Origin: Halomonas chromatireducens
GTDB lineage: Bacteria > Pseudomonadota > Gammaproteobacteria > Pseudomonadales > Halomonadaceae
Assembly: GCF_001545155.1 (NCBI RefSeq)
Contig: NZ_CP014226.1
Coordinates: forward strand, 1,680,699 to 1,694,598
Direction: 5' to 3'
Length of the DNA stretch: 13,900 bases
Positions 1 to 7,062 of this stretch are shown piece after piece. Position 1 is the first letter of the stretch, and the number at the start of each line of letters is the position of its first letter. Position numbers and translations under genes: made by a program. The notes beneath the pieces are model-generated. The model was given only the letters and a program-made list of their open reading frames with translations, was not told the DNA's origin and did no database searches.

Positions 1-159
1 GAATGGCAGGGCGGAGAAGGCAGCGCCAACCGCTGCATCGCCGTTGACCACCGCCACCTGTTCCGCCGAAAACAGCGCGCCGAGTAACTCCTCGAGCAGC
101 GCGTTGATCGTCGGGGTGAATTCCGACAGTTTCAACATCACCCGGTTGCCGGCCGCGAG
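1..159 (-). CDS. Aldehyde dehydrogenase, internal fragment (coniferyl-aldehyde-dehydrogenase-like)
   Basis: Read on the minus strand, bases 159 to 1 give an uninterrupted peptide of about 53 residues. It starts [16 protein letters not shown] and contains [18 protein letters not shown]. The LAAGNxVxxKxSExTP block is the conserved NAD-binding segment of the aldehyde dehydrogenase superfamily, in which the Lys and Glu contact the cofactor adenosine. The VNGDAxVGAAFSxLPF stretch fits the coniferyl aldehyde dehydrogenase branch, which oxidises aldehydes to acids with NAD(P). No start or stop codon is present. The gene runs off the window on its C-terminal side and is cut on its N-terminal side at about base 157-161, where uvrB sequence begins in the opposite orientation. 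The catalytic Cys and Glu are not in this piece. The superfamily call is firm; the subfamily is less certain. As it stands this fragment cannot encode an enzyme. Confidence 0.8.
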
Positions 160-161
160 CG
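157..161. other. Junction between aldehyde dehydrogenase and uvrB fragments
   Basis: Sequence left of here reads as aldehyde dehydrogenase on the minus strand, and sequence right of here reads as UvrB on the plus strand. The bases gagcg can be read as part of both genes: Leu codon plus the end of an expected Ala/Pro codon on the minus strand, Glu-Arg codons on the plus strand. This is what a short-microhomology join would leave. The exact breakpoint cannot be fixed without the parental sequences. Confidence 0.7.
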
Positions 162-732
162 GGTCGAGATCATTCGTGACCTACGTCTCGGCAAGTTCGA
201 TGTGCTGGTCGGCATCAACCTCTTGCGGGAGGGGCTCGACATCCCCGAAGTCTCGCTGGTGGCGATACTCGATGCCGACAAGGAGGGTTTCCTGCGCAAC
301 GAGCGCTCGCTGATCCAGACGATCGGGCGGGCGGCGCGTAACGCCCATGGCAAGGCGATTCTCTATGGCGATCGGGTGACCGATTCGATGCGTCGTGCCA
401 TGGAGGAAACCGAGCGGCGCAGGACCAAGCAGATGGAGCACAACGCGGCCCACGGCATTACCCCCACCACGATATCGCGCTCGGTGGCCGACATCATGGA
501 AACCGCCCGGACGCCGGGCAAGAAGAGCGGCCGCAAGCGCGGCGAACGCCAGGTGGCCGAGGGTGCCGCGATCTACGATCTCAATGCGCTGTCGCCGGGT
601 GAGCTGATCAAGGAGGTCTCCCGCACGGAAGACGCCATGTTCGAGGCAGCCCAGAACCTGGAGTTCGAGGAGGCGGCACGGCTGCGCGACCGGCTGCATG
701 AGCTCAAGGAGCGTCAGCTGGTGCTGGGTTAA
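157..732 (+). CDS. uvrB: UvrABC system protein B, C-terminal fragment (5' part missing)
   Basis: UvrB is the damage-verifying helicase-like subunit of the UvrABC nucleotide excision repair complex. UvrB homology begins at base 157 ([19 protein letters not shown]) and runs 191 residues to TAA at 730-732. Full-length UvrB is about 670 residues, so roughly the last 28% is present. Visible parts are the helicase domain end with [17 protein letters not shown] and motif VI (QTIGRAARN), then a variable basic linker, then the C-terminal UVR domain ([19 protein letters not shown]) that contacts UvrC. The frame stays open upstream of 157 to a stop at 85-87, but those residues do not look like UvrB; they are the antisense of the aldehyde dehydrogenase piece. 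The first internal ATG is at 202, and nothing suggests it is a genuine start. The loss of the first two thirds comes from the junction at 157-161, not from mutation. Confidence 0.9.
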   Translation, partial: ERVEIIRDLRLGKFDVLVGINLLREGLDIPEVSLVAILDADKEGFLRNERSLIQTIGRAARNAHGKAILYGDRVTDSMRRAMEETERRRTKQMEHNAAHGITPTTISRSVADIMETARTPGKKSGRKRGERQVAEGAAIYDLNALSPGELIKEVSRTEDAMFEAAQNLEFEEAARLRDRLHELKERQLVLG

Positions 733-753
733 CGTTGTTCACTCAAGGCTGTT

Positions 754-848
754 TCGGCGACAGGTCTACGAGGGGGCGCTGTAAACCCTTCCCTGGGCGC
801 TACTTTTGCCATCCATGGCAAAAGACCCCCTCTGCGACCTGTCCCCGA
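754..848. repeat. Compound palindromic extragenic element between uvrB and nei
   Basis: The outer arms at 754-766 (tcggcgacaggtc) and 836-848 (gacctgtccccga) pair over 13 positions with one mismatch. A second arm pair (gaggggg at 770-776, ccccctc at 826-832) lies inside. The innermost hairpin is perfect over 10 pairs: cttttgccat at 803-812 against atggcaaaag at 815-824. Nested arms, a non-coding location and about 95 bp total length resemble dispersed REP/ERIC-type extragenic palindromes. Only one copy is present here, so dispersal is inferred. It begins 22 bases after the uvrB stop, so it could also act as a terminator or RNA-stabilising structure, but no T tract follows the hairpin. Confidence 0.65.
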
Positions 849-910
849 CGCCTCTCGCTGTGTGGGTAATCCGCACTATCAACTTGAGCTGATTGTGGGA
901 GTCAGGTGTC

Positions 911-1738
911 ATGCCAGAAGGCCCCGAGATTCGCCGTGCCGCGGATCGCCTCCACGAGCTGCTCGCCGGCAGGCAGCTGGAGTCGGTCTGGTTCGCTTTT
1001 CCCGATCTGGCCAGCGAGGCCGATTCACTGGTAGGGCGCCGGGTCACGGCCGTGGACAGCTGGGGCAAGGCGCTGCTCACGCGTTTCGATGATGGCCGCG
1101 TGCTCTACTCTCATAATCAACTCTATGGCGTCTGGAAGCTCCATGACGCCGAGCGCGAGCCGGATACCGAACGTTCCCTGCGCGTGCGGCTGACGACGCA
1201 AGGGCGCTCGGCGAGTCTCTACAGCGCATCCGATGTCTCGCTGTGGTCGGCCGACAGGCTCGATGAGCACCCTTTCCTGGCCCGGCTGGGCCCTGACCTG
1301 CTGACCCATGGCGTGACGCTGGCAAAGGCCTTAGTGCGCCTGGGCGAGCCGCGTTTCGCTCGGCGCTCATTGGGTGGGCTGCTGCTTGATCAAGCGCTAT
1401 TTGCCGGCATTGGCAACTATCTGCGCTCCGAAATCTTGTTCTTTGCCGGGCTTCCGCCCAAGGCCAGGGTCTGTGATCTGACAGAGGAGAAGCAGGTGCA
1501 GCTGGCGCGAACCATCATCGAGGTGACGCGACAGGCCTACGAGCAGGCCGGAGTAACCAACCGCCACGATTGGGCAAGCACCGCCAGGCGTCGGGGAGAG
1601 AGCCCGCGGCTATGTCGCTTTGCCGTCTTCGAACGCGAAGGATTAGCGTGTCACGCCTGTGGCACGGTGATTGAGCGGCATATGGTCGCCTCGCGACGCC
1701 TGTACTGCTGTTCAGGCTGCCAACCAGTGGCGTTCTAG
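911..1738 (+). CDS. nei: Endonuclease VIII (Nei) family DNA glycosylase/AP lyase
   Basis: This is a base excision repair enzyme that removes oxidised pyrimidines and cleaves the abasic site by beta,delta-elimination. The 275-residue product compares with 263 in E. coli Nei. It starts MPEGPEIRRAAD: after Met removal, Pro is the nucleophile and Glu the catalytic acid, and RRAAD is the Nei rather than Fpg version. Lys53 (in WGKALL) matches the conserved catalytic Lys. The helix-two-turn-helix segment carries GIGNYLRSEILF (166-177). A C-terminal zinc finger has Cys247, Cys250, Cys267 and Cys270, with an Arg pair at 262-263 in the DNA-reading loop. The ATG at 911 is chosen because the MPEGPE motif must be N-terminal and gggag lies at 897-901, 9 bases upstream; the earlier TTG at 893 would bury the catalytic Pro. 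The gene is monocistronic, between the palindromic element and a convergent gene. Confidence 0.93.
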   Translation: MPEGPEIRRAADRLHELLAGRQLESVWFAFPDLASEADSLVGRRVTAVDSWGKALLTRFDDGRVLYSHNQLYGVWKLHDAEREPDTERSLRVRLTTQGRSASLYSASDVSLWSADRLDEHPFLARLGPDLLTHGVTLAKALVRLGEPRFARRSLGGLLLDQALFAGIGNYLRSEILFFAGLPPKARVCDLTEEKQVQLARTIIEVTRQAYEQAGVTNRHDWASTARRRGESPRLCRFAVFEREGLACHACGTVIERHMVASRRLYCCSGCQPVAF

Positions 1739-1817
1739 CCATGGTTATTTATACCGTTATCTTGATTTAATCCACTGTACATTGCCCCTCTTGCTGAGGG
1801 ACGGGAGAGCAGGCCCA

Positions 1818-3605
1818 TCACTTCTTGCGCTTGAACAGCGAGCGTCCCATCTGCTTTGCGGAGAGTTTGGCGCTGTGAATGCCGGATGAGTCGCCTTTCA
1901 CGATAGAGGCGAGGTAACTCTTGGCCTGTTCGAATTCGATATGTGGCGGCAGCGGGGCGATATCGGGGTCGGTGTAGGCATTGATCACCACCGGGCGATC
2001 AGCCGCCAGCGCCTCGTCCCAGACGCGGTCAACGTCGTCCTCATGCTCCATGCGAAGCCCCTTGAAACCAAGCAATTCAGCGTACTCGTCGTAGCGAAAC
2101 TCGGGCAGTTCCTGGGATACGTCGAATTTGGGATCGCCTTCCATGACGCGCTGCTCCCAGGTCACCTGGCTGAGATCGTGGTTGTTCAGCACCAATACAA
2201 TACAGCGAGGGTCCTGCCACTCGTGCCAATACTTGGCCAGGGTGATCAGGGCGTTGTTGCCCAGCATCTGCATGGCGCCGTCACCGACCATGGTGATGGC
2301 GGGACGCTTGGGATGGCAGAACTTGGCGGCAATGAGATAGGGTACGCCGTTACCCATGGAAGCCAGCCCGCCCGATACGGAGCCAAGCATACCGGCGCGT
2401 ATTTTCAAATGACGTGCATACCAGTTGGTTGCCGAACCCACGTCGCAAGCCAGCATCACATCGTTCGGCAGTCGTGGTGATAGGCTCTGGAAAACATGCT
2501 GTGGGTTTATCGGCGAGGCGCTGGTGGCGCTTCGTGCCTCAGTCACCTCCCACCAGTCATCGACCCAGCTCTGTACCTGCTTGCGCCATTTCCGGTTGCG
2601 CTTGGACTTGAGTCGCTTGGCCAACGCCGTGAGCGTAGGGGCCGCATCGCCGTGCAGGTTGACTTCCGTTGGATAGCGTACGCCCAGCGCTTCGGGAACG
2701 ACGTCAATCTGGATCGCACGCGCCTGGCCCGGTTCGGGCAGAAACTCGACGTAGGGAAAGCGTGTGCCGACGAGGAGAAGGGTGTCGCACTCCTTCATCA
2801 GTTTGTCGCTGGCCTCGGTGCCCAGCAGCCCGATAGAACCAGTTACGCGAGGCAGGTCATCGGCAATCATGGTCTTTGCAAGAATCGCCTTGGCGATGCC
2901 TGCACCGGTAAGTTCGGCGACCTTGAGCAGTTCATCGACGGCATGCTTTACCCCTGCACCAGCCAGGATGGCAACTCGCTTGCCCTGGTTGATTATCTCG
3001 GCCGCCGCATCGAGGTCGGCCGATTCCGGCACCACTCGGGGGAAGCGGTAACCCACGCCGGAGAAAACCGCGCCATGCTCCATGGGAGGATCTTCCATGG
3101 GCAGATCCTGTATGTCATTGGGCAGGATCACGCAGGTCACGGTACGGCGTGCAATCGCGATGCGCATGGCCTGGTCGATGACATGGCGTGCCTGGGAGGG
3201 GGTAGTAACCATCTGCACGTAATCACTGGCCACATCCTTGAACAGTGCCATGAGATCCAGTTCCTGCTGGTAATCGGTCCCCAGGCTCATTCTTGCCTGC
3301 TGCCCGATGATGGCCACGGTCGGCATGTGGTCCTTGCGCGCATCGTAGAGGCCGTTGAGCAGGTGAACTGCGCCGGGCCCCGATGTGGCAACGCAGACAC
3401 CGACCTGATCGCTGAACTTGGCGTGGGCGCACGCCATGAAGGCGGCAACCTCTTCATGGCGAGGTTGGATCAGGCGAGGGGTGCCGTTGGCTCGGCGCAG
3501 TGCGGCCATGACGCCATTTATGCCATCCCCGGAATAGCCATATAAGCGTTCAATGCCCCATTCATGCAGGCGTGACACGATAAAATCACTGACAGTGACA
3601 GACAT
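1818..3605 (-). CDS. Thiamine-diphosphate-dependent enzyme, pyruvate oxidase (PoxB)/acetolactate synthase superfamily
   Basis: The 595-residue protein has the three-domain layout of ThDP decarboxylases and oxidases. The N-terminal PYR domain has the activating Glu51 in PRHEEVAAFMA and the conserved SGPGAVHLLNGLYDA (75-89). The middle domain starts near 195 and has the nucleotide-fold segment RVAILAGAGV (210-219). The C-terminal PP domain has the ThDP/Mg motif from GDG (441-443) to NN (474-475). Closest recognisable relatives are PoxB-type pyruvate:quinone oxidases, which make acetate and CO2 from pyruvate at the membrane using FAD, but the substrate cannot be read from sequence. The C-terminus ends in a basic FKRKK, and I do not see an obvious PoxB-type amphipathic lipid-binding helix. 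The ATG at 3603-3605 is chosen because aaggag sits 6 bases upstream; an upstream in-frame ATG at 3740 adds 45 unrelated residues. It is transcribed divergently from the fumarase. Confidence 0.82.
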   Translation of the reverse strand: MSVTVSDFIVSRLHEWGIERLYGYSGDGINGVMAALRRANGTPRLIQPRHEEVAAFMACAHAKFSDQVGVCVATSGPGAVHLLNGLYDARKDHMPTVAIIGQQARMSLGTDYQQELDLMALFKDVASDYVQMVTTPSQARHVIDQAMRIAIARRTVTCVILPNDIQDLPMEDPPMEHGAVFSGVGYRFPRVVPESADLDAAAEIINQGKRVAILAGAGVKHAVDELLKVAELTGAGIAKAILAKTMIADDLPRVTGSIGLLGTEASDKLMKECDTLLLVGTRFPYVEFLPEPGQARAIQIDVVPEALGVRYPTEVNLHGDAAPTLTALAKRLKSKRNRKWRKQVQSWVDDWWEVTEARSATSASPINPQHVFQSLSPRLPNDVMLACDVGSATNWYARHLKIRAGMLGSVSGGLASMGNGVPYLIAAKFCHPKRPAITMVGDGAMQMLGNNALITLAKYWHEWQDPRCIVLVLNNHDLSQVTWEQRVMEGDPKFDVSQELPEFRYDEYAELLGFKGLRMEHEDDVDRVWDEALAADRPVVINAYTDPDIAPLPPHIEFEQAKSYLASIVKGDSSGIHSAKLSAKQMGRSLFKRKK

Positions 3606-3690
3606 GATCCTCTCCTTAGATCCGATAGAACCCCCCTGGCTACTACGCAAGCCTAGAAGCGAGAGGCATGGCAGGCAAATAGGACGAAGT

Positions 3691-3721
3691 AATATACCGT
3701 TATCGTGGTGAGCGTTGACAA
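3691..3721 (-). promoter_or_regulatory. Possible sigma-70 promoter for the ThDP enzyme gene
   Basis: On the minus strand ttgtca (3721-3716) could be a -35 box and tatatt (3696-3691) a -10 box. Each box matches consensus at five of six positions, but the spacer is 19 bases, longer than the usual 17. The untranslated leader would be about 80 bases. This is a weak call, supported mainly by position. Confidence 0.35.
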
Positions 3722-3744
3722 TGTTAGACCTTGGCGTCACATCA

Positions 3745-3773
3745 CTGTCAGTTAGGTCGCCATGAGGTATAAT
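3745..3773 (+). promoter_or_regulatory. Sigma-70 promoter for fumarase
   Basis: A perfect -10 box, TATAAT, lies at 3768-3773. Seventeen bases upstream is ctgtca (3745-3750), matching the -35 consensus at four of six positions. A start near 3780 would give an untranslated leader of about 75 bases before the fumarase ATG at 3857. Among the intergenic spaces here this is the best promoter match I found. Confidence 0.7.
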
Positions 3774-3856
3774 CCGACACCGCTTGAGACTGTCGTGGCC
3801 TGTGTCTTTTTTTCGCCATGGCAGGCATCCCGATAATGCCCAGGAGCCCCTTGCTC

Positions 3857-5368
3857 ATGACCGTGATCCGCCAGGATGACCTGATCCAAAGCGTCGCCGA
3901 TGCCCTGCAATACATTTCCTATTACCATCCCAAGGATTTCATCGACGCCATGGCGGCGGCCTATGAACGGGAAGAGAATCCCGCAGCCAAGGATGCCATC
4001 GCCCAGATACTGATCAATTCACGGATGTGCGCCATGGGTCACCGCCCGATCTGCCAGGACACCGGCATCGTGACGGTCTTCGTTCACGTTGGCATGAACG
4101 TGCGCTGGGATGCCGACATGAGCCTGGACGACATGATCAACGAGGGCGTGCGCCGCGCCTACCAGCTACCTGATAACGTACTTCGCGCCTCGGTACTGGC
4201 CGACCCTGATGGTGCCCGCAAGAATACCGGTGACAATACGCCGGCCATCGTTCATCACAAGATCGTCCTGGGCGACAGTGTCGAAGTACATGTGGCCGCC
4301 AAGGGGGGTGGCAGCGAGGCCAAGTCCAAGTTTGCCATGCTCAACCCGTCTGACAGTGTCGTCGACTGGGTGATGGAGCAGCTCCCCAAGATGGGCGCCG
4401 GCTGGTGCCCGCCCGGCATGCTGGGTATCGGCATTGGCGGTACTGCCGAGAAGGCCATGGAGATTGCCAAGGAAGCGTTGCTGGACCCGATCGATATCCA
4501 GGAGTTGCAGGCTCGTGGCGCTTCCAACCGTGCCGAAGAGCTCCGCCTCGAGTTGTTCGACAAGGTCAATAAAAGCGGTATCGGGGCGCAGGGTCTCGGT
4601 GGGCTGACCACCGTGCTCGATATCAAGGTGAAAGATTACCCGACACACGCCGCCAACAAGCCGGTCGCGATCATTCCCAACTGTGCTGCGACTCGACACG
4701 CGCATTTCACGCTCGACGGCTCTGGCCCTGCATCGTTGCCGGTGCCAAAGCTCGAGGACTGGCCGGAAATCACCCGCGAGGCTGGCGACAACGTCAAGCG
4801 CGTCAATCTCGATACCGTGACCCCAGAAGAGGTGCTGACCTGGCAGCCCGGTGACACTCTGCTTCTCAATGGCAAGCTGCTTACCGGCCGTGACGCCGCT
4901 CACAAGCGCATGGTCGAGATGCTGGCAAAGGGCGAAAGCCTGCCCGTCGATCTGAAAGGCCGCTTCATCTACTACGTGGGTCCGGTGGACCCGGTTCGTG
5001 ACGAAGTCGTTGGGCCAGCCGGTCCGACCACTGCAACGCGCATGGACAAGTTCACCCGAACCATGCTGGAAGAGACCGGCCTGTTGGGCATGGTCGGCAA
5101 GGCAGAGCGCGGCCCGGCTGCCATCGATGCCATCCGCGACAACAAGGCCGTTTACCTGATGGCCGTGGGGGGCTCAGCCTACCTGGTCGCTCAGGCCATC
5201 AAGAAATCTCGCGTCGTGGGCTTCCAGGATCTGGGCATGGAAGCGATCTACGAGTTCGAAGTGGAAGACATGCCAGTCACCGTGGCAGTCGACAGCCAGG
5301 GTACCTCGGTCCATCAGACCGGCCCTGCCAAGTGGAAAGAGATCATTGCCGAGCGTGTCACGACCTGA
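3857..5368 (+). CDS. Class I fumarate hydratase (iron-sulfur fumarase)
   Basis: It interconverts fumarate and L-malate in the TCA cycle, in the cytosol, with an oxygen-sensitive [4Fe-4S] cluster. The 503-residue product is the usual length for the single-chain class I family. Three cluster-ligand cysteines are visible in conserved settings: Cys66 in RPICQDTG, Cys184 in GWCPPG and Cys276 in IPNCAATRHAHF. The C-terminal beta domain carries GKLLTGRDAAHKRM and VGPAGPTTATRMD, both family hallmarks. The ATG at 3857 is chosen because AGGAG lies at 3842-3846, 10 bases upstream, and the protein then begins MTVIRQDDLIQ as expected. An ATG at 3818 would add 13 atypical residues. The gene is transcribed alone from the TATAAT promoter and ends ahead of a strong hairpin at 5431-5454. 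I leave the symbol blank because fumA, fumB and plain fum naming is not decided by sequence. Confidence 0.95.
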   Translation: MTVIRQDDLIQSVADALQYISYYHPKDFIDAMAAAYEREENPAAKDAIAQILINSRMCAMGHRPICQDTGIVTVFVHVGMNVRWDADMSLDDMINEGVRRAYQLPDNVLRASVLADPDGARKNTGDNTPAIVHHKIVLGDSVEVHVAAKGGGSEAKSKFAMLNPSDSVVDWVMEQLPKMGAGWCPPGMLGIGIGGTAEKAMEIAKEALLDPIDIQELQARGASNRAEELRLELFDKVNKSGIGAQGLGGLTTVLDIKVKDYPTHAANKPVAIIPNCAATRHAHFTLDGSGPASLPVPKLEDWPEITREAGDNVKRVNLDTVTPEEVLTWQPGDTLLLNGKLLTGRDAAHKRMVEMLAKGESLPVDLKGRFIYYVGPVDPVRDEVVGPAGPTTATRMDKFTRTMLEETGLLGMVGKAERGPAAIDAIRDNKAVYLMAVGGSAYLVAQAIKKSRVVGFQDLGMEAIYEFEVEDMPVTVAVDSQGTSVHQTGPAKWKEIIAERVTT

Positions 5369-5430
5369 TCTTGGGTAGAAGGGATCCCGGTTCCACTTCC
5401 GGGCATGCCATGTGACGTGTTACGGCTTCA

Positions 5431-5454
5431 CGGCCCCGCCATCTGGCGGGGCCG
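5431..5454 (+). terminator. Strong GC hairpin after fumarase
   Basis: A perfect 10-base-pair stem (cggccccgcc at 5431-5440, ggcggggccg at 5445-5454) closes a four-base loop (atct), 62 bases after the fumarase stop. The flank beyond it (ctgctgtct) is only weakly T-rich, so it fits an intrinsic terminator imperfectly; RNA 3' end stabilisation is an alternative. Confidence 0.6.
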
Positions 5455-5502
5455 CTGCTGTCTGAGGTATGCTGTAGCACGCTGATTTTACAGGGAGAGA
5501 TC

Positions 5503-6921
5503 ATGGCATCCTGGCTCTTCGGCCTGGCTATATTTCTAGTTCATCTGCTGGGCTTTGTTTCGGCAGTCCTGGCTCTGCTTTCCAGTCGCACCTCCCAAGG
5601 TGCCGTTGCCTGGATCATCTCCCTGGTGACGATTCCCTATCTCGCGGTTCCTGCCTATTGGATCTTTGGGCGCCCCCGCTTCTATGGTTATGTGTCGGCG
5701 CGTGGTGAGCGCGACACGGTCCTGCGCCGGATCCTTGCCCGCTATCGGGAACGGTTGGAGCCCTTCCTCGCGGACGCCCGCGACCCCGATGTGCGTGCCG
5801 TTGAACAGTTGGCAATGATGCCGCTCACCAGCGGTAACCAAGCCGAACTGCTGATCGATGGGGAGACCACCTTCGCTAGTCTCTTTGCCGGTATCGATTC
5901 AGCGGAGGAGTACCTGCTGATCCAGTTTTTCATCGTTCGTCACGATGCCCTGGGCATCAAGCTCAAGGAACACTTGATCAAGGCAGCCGACCGCGGTGTT
6001 CGTGTCTATTTCCTGTTTGACGAGGTAGGCAGCCGAAATCTATCCGAAGGTTATCTGCGCGAGCTGAGCGATGCCGACGTCGAGGTCAGCGCCTTTCGCT
6101 CATCGCGTGGCTTCAAGCATCGGTTTCAGCTCAACTTTCGCAACCACCGCAAAGTGCTTGTAGTGGACGGGCGCGAAGGGTGGCTGGGAGGTTTCAACGT
6201 CGGCGTCGAATACCTTGGCGAACACCCACGGCACGGACCCTGGCGCGACACTCACCTCAAGCTTACTGGCCCCAGCGTGCTCGGATTGCAGGAGGCCTTT
6301 TGGGAGGACTGGCACTGGGCCACTGGCACGGTGATCAACCTGAGCTGGGAGCCCCAGATTACCTGCGAGGAGTGCCAGAACGTAGTGATCGTACCGTCCG
6401 GCCCAGCCGATCGGCAGGAAACCGCCAGCCTGTTAGTGCAGCATGCCATTCATAGCGCTCATGATCGCCTCTGGGTAACCAGCCCCTATTTTGTTCCCGA
6501 TCAAGGGGTCCAGGATGCCCTGAGGCTGGCCGCCATGCGCGGTGTCGATGTCCGTATCATGATACCCGAACGACCGGATCACCTGCTGATCTACCTCTCG
6601 GCCTTCTCGTTTTTGCCCGATATGGTACGTGCCGGGGTGAAGGTCTATCGTTACCAGCCCGGCTTTCTACATCAGAAGGTCATTCTGATCGACGACAGTA
6701 CGGCAGCCGTGGGTACCGTGAACCTGGATAACCGATCGTTCCGGCTCAATTTCGAGATCACAGCCTTTATTCCCGATCGCCGGTTTGCAGCAGAGGTCCG
6801 CCTGATGTTGGAAAGGGATTTTGCCAATTGTCGCCGCATCGGTTACGACGAACTGCAAAATCGCCCGCTGTGGCAGAAGCTCATCTCCCGAGCCGCCTAT
6901 CTGACAGCGCCGATACAGTAG
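5503..6921 (+). CDS. cls: Cardiolipin synthase (ClsA-type, phospholipase D superfamily)
   Basis: It condenses two phosphatidylglycerol molecules into cardiolipin and glycerol at the inner membrane. The 472-residue protein (E. coli ClsA is 486) begins with two hydrophobic membrane segments, about residues 4-26 and 35-55, followed by the GRPRFYGYV loop. It has two phospholipase D HxKxxxxD motifs: His215-Lys217-Asp222 (HRKVLVVD) followed by GGFNVGVEYLG, and His390-Lys392-Asp397 (HQKVILID) followed by VGTVNLDNRSFRLNFE. The paired HKD motifs and N-terminal membrane hairpin separate it from soluble phospholipase D enzymes and from eukaryote-type CDP-DAG synthases. The ATG at 5503 has gggag at 5493-5497, 5 bases upstream. 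It stands alone after the fumarase hairpin. Cardiolipin is often raised under osmotic stress, which would suit a halotolerant host, but no regulatory site shows this. Confidence 0.94.
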   Translation: MASWLFGLAIFLVHLLGFVSAVLALLSSRTSQGAVAWIISLVTIPYLAVPAYWIFGRPRFYGYVSARGERDTVLRRILARYRERLEPFLADARDPDVRAVEQLAMMPLTSGNQAELLIDGETTFASLFAGIDSAEEYLLIQFFIVRHDALGIKLKEHLIKAADRGVRVYFLFDEVGSRNLSEGYLRELSDADVEVSAFRSSRGFKHRFQLNFRNHRKVLVVDGREGWLGGFNVGVEYLGEHPRHGPWRDTHLKLTGPSVLGLQEAFWEDWHWATGTVINLSWEPQITCEECQNVVIVPSGPADRQETASLLVQHAIHSAHDRLWVTSPYFVPDQGVQDALRLAAMRGVDVRIMIPERPDHLLIYLSAFSFLPDMVRAGVKVYRYQPGFLHQKVILIDDSTAAVGTVNLDNRSFRLNFEITAFIPDRRFAAEVRLMLERDFANCRRIGYDELQNRPLWQKLISRAAYLTAPIQ

Positions 6922-7062
6922 CATCTTGCTCCATGTCGTCTTGGGTTCGGCTAGTGGCTGGGTTACATTAGGGCCTGCCTGAAGAGCGACACGGCGTGCC
7001 GACGTTTCGCTATCAGTAGCTTTCATCACTTTCACTCGTCAAAGCTGTCATCGGGAGTCGCG

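Noticed and set aside
1786..1800. A small hairpin (ccctc, ttgct, gaggg) between the convergent nei and ThDP enzyme genes as a terminator.
   Set aside because: Only five base pairs and no T tract on either strand; too weak to call.
2496..3545. A 349-codon open frame on the plus strand opposite the ThDP enzyme gene.
   Set aside because: It is the antisense of a clearly conserved enzyme in GC-rich DNA, shows no family motifs and has low-complexity antisense composition.
1750..3704. A 12-base exact direct repeat (tataccgttatc at 1750-1761 and 3693-3704) flanks the ThDP enzyme gene, as if marking an insertion.
   Set aside because: By my rough estimate several 12-base matches are expected by chance in 13.9 kb, the match does not extend, and there are no inverted ends or transposase. 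The gene also looks native in composition.
3606..3740. An upstream extension of the ThDP enzyme to an ATG at 3740.
   Set aside because: The added 45 residues have no family likeness, and the ATG at 3605 has a good ribosome binding site.
3785..3856. A run of seven T bases (3807-3813) in the fumarase leader, with short complementary pieces gcctg/caggc, suggested an attenuator.
   Set aside because: The T run does not follow a stable stem, and the pieces pair only over five bases around a long loop. No leader peptide with a regulatory codon run is visible.
4166..4903. A 245-codon open frame on the minus strand inside the fumarase gene.
   Set aside because: It lies wholly within a highly conserved gene, has no recognisable domain, and antisense open frames are common at this GC content.
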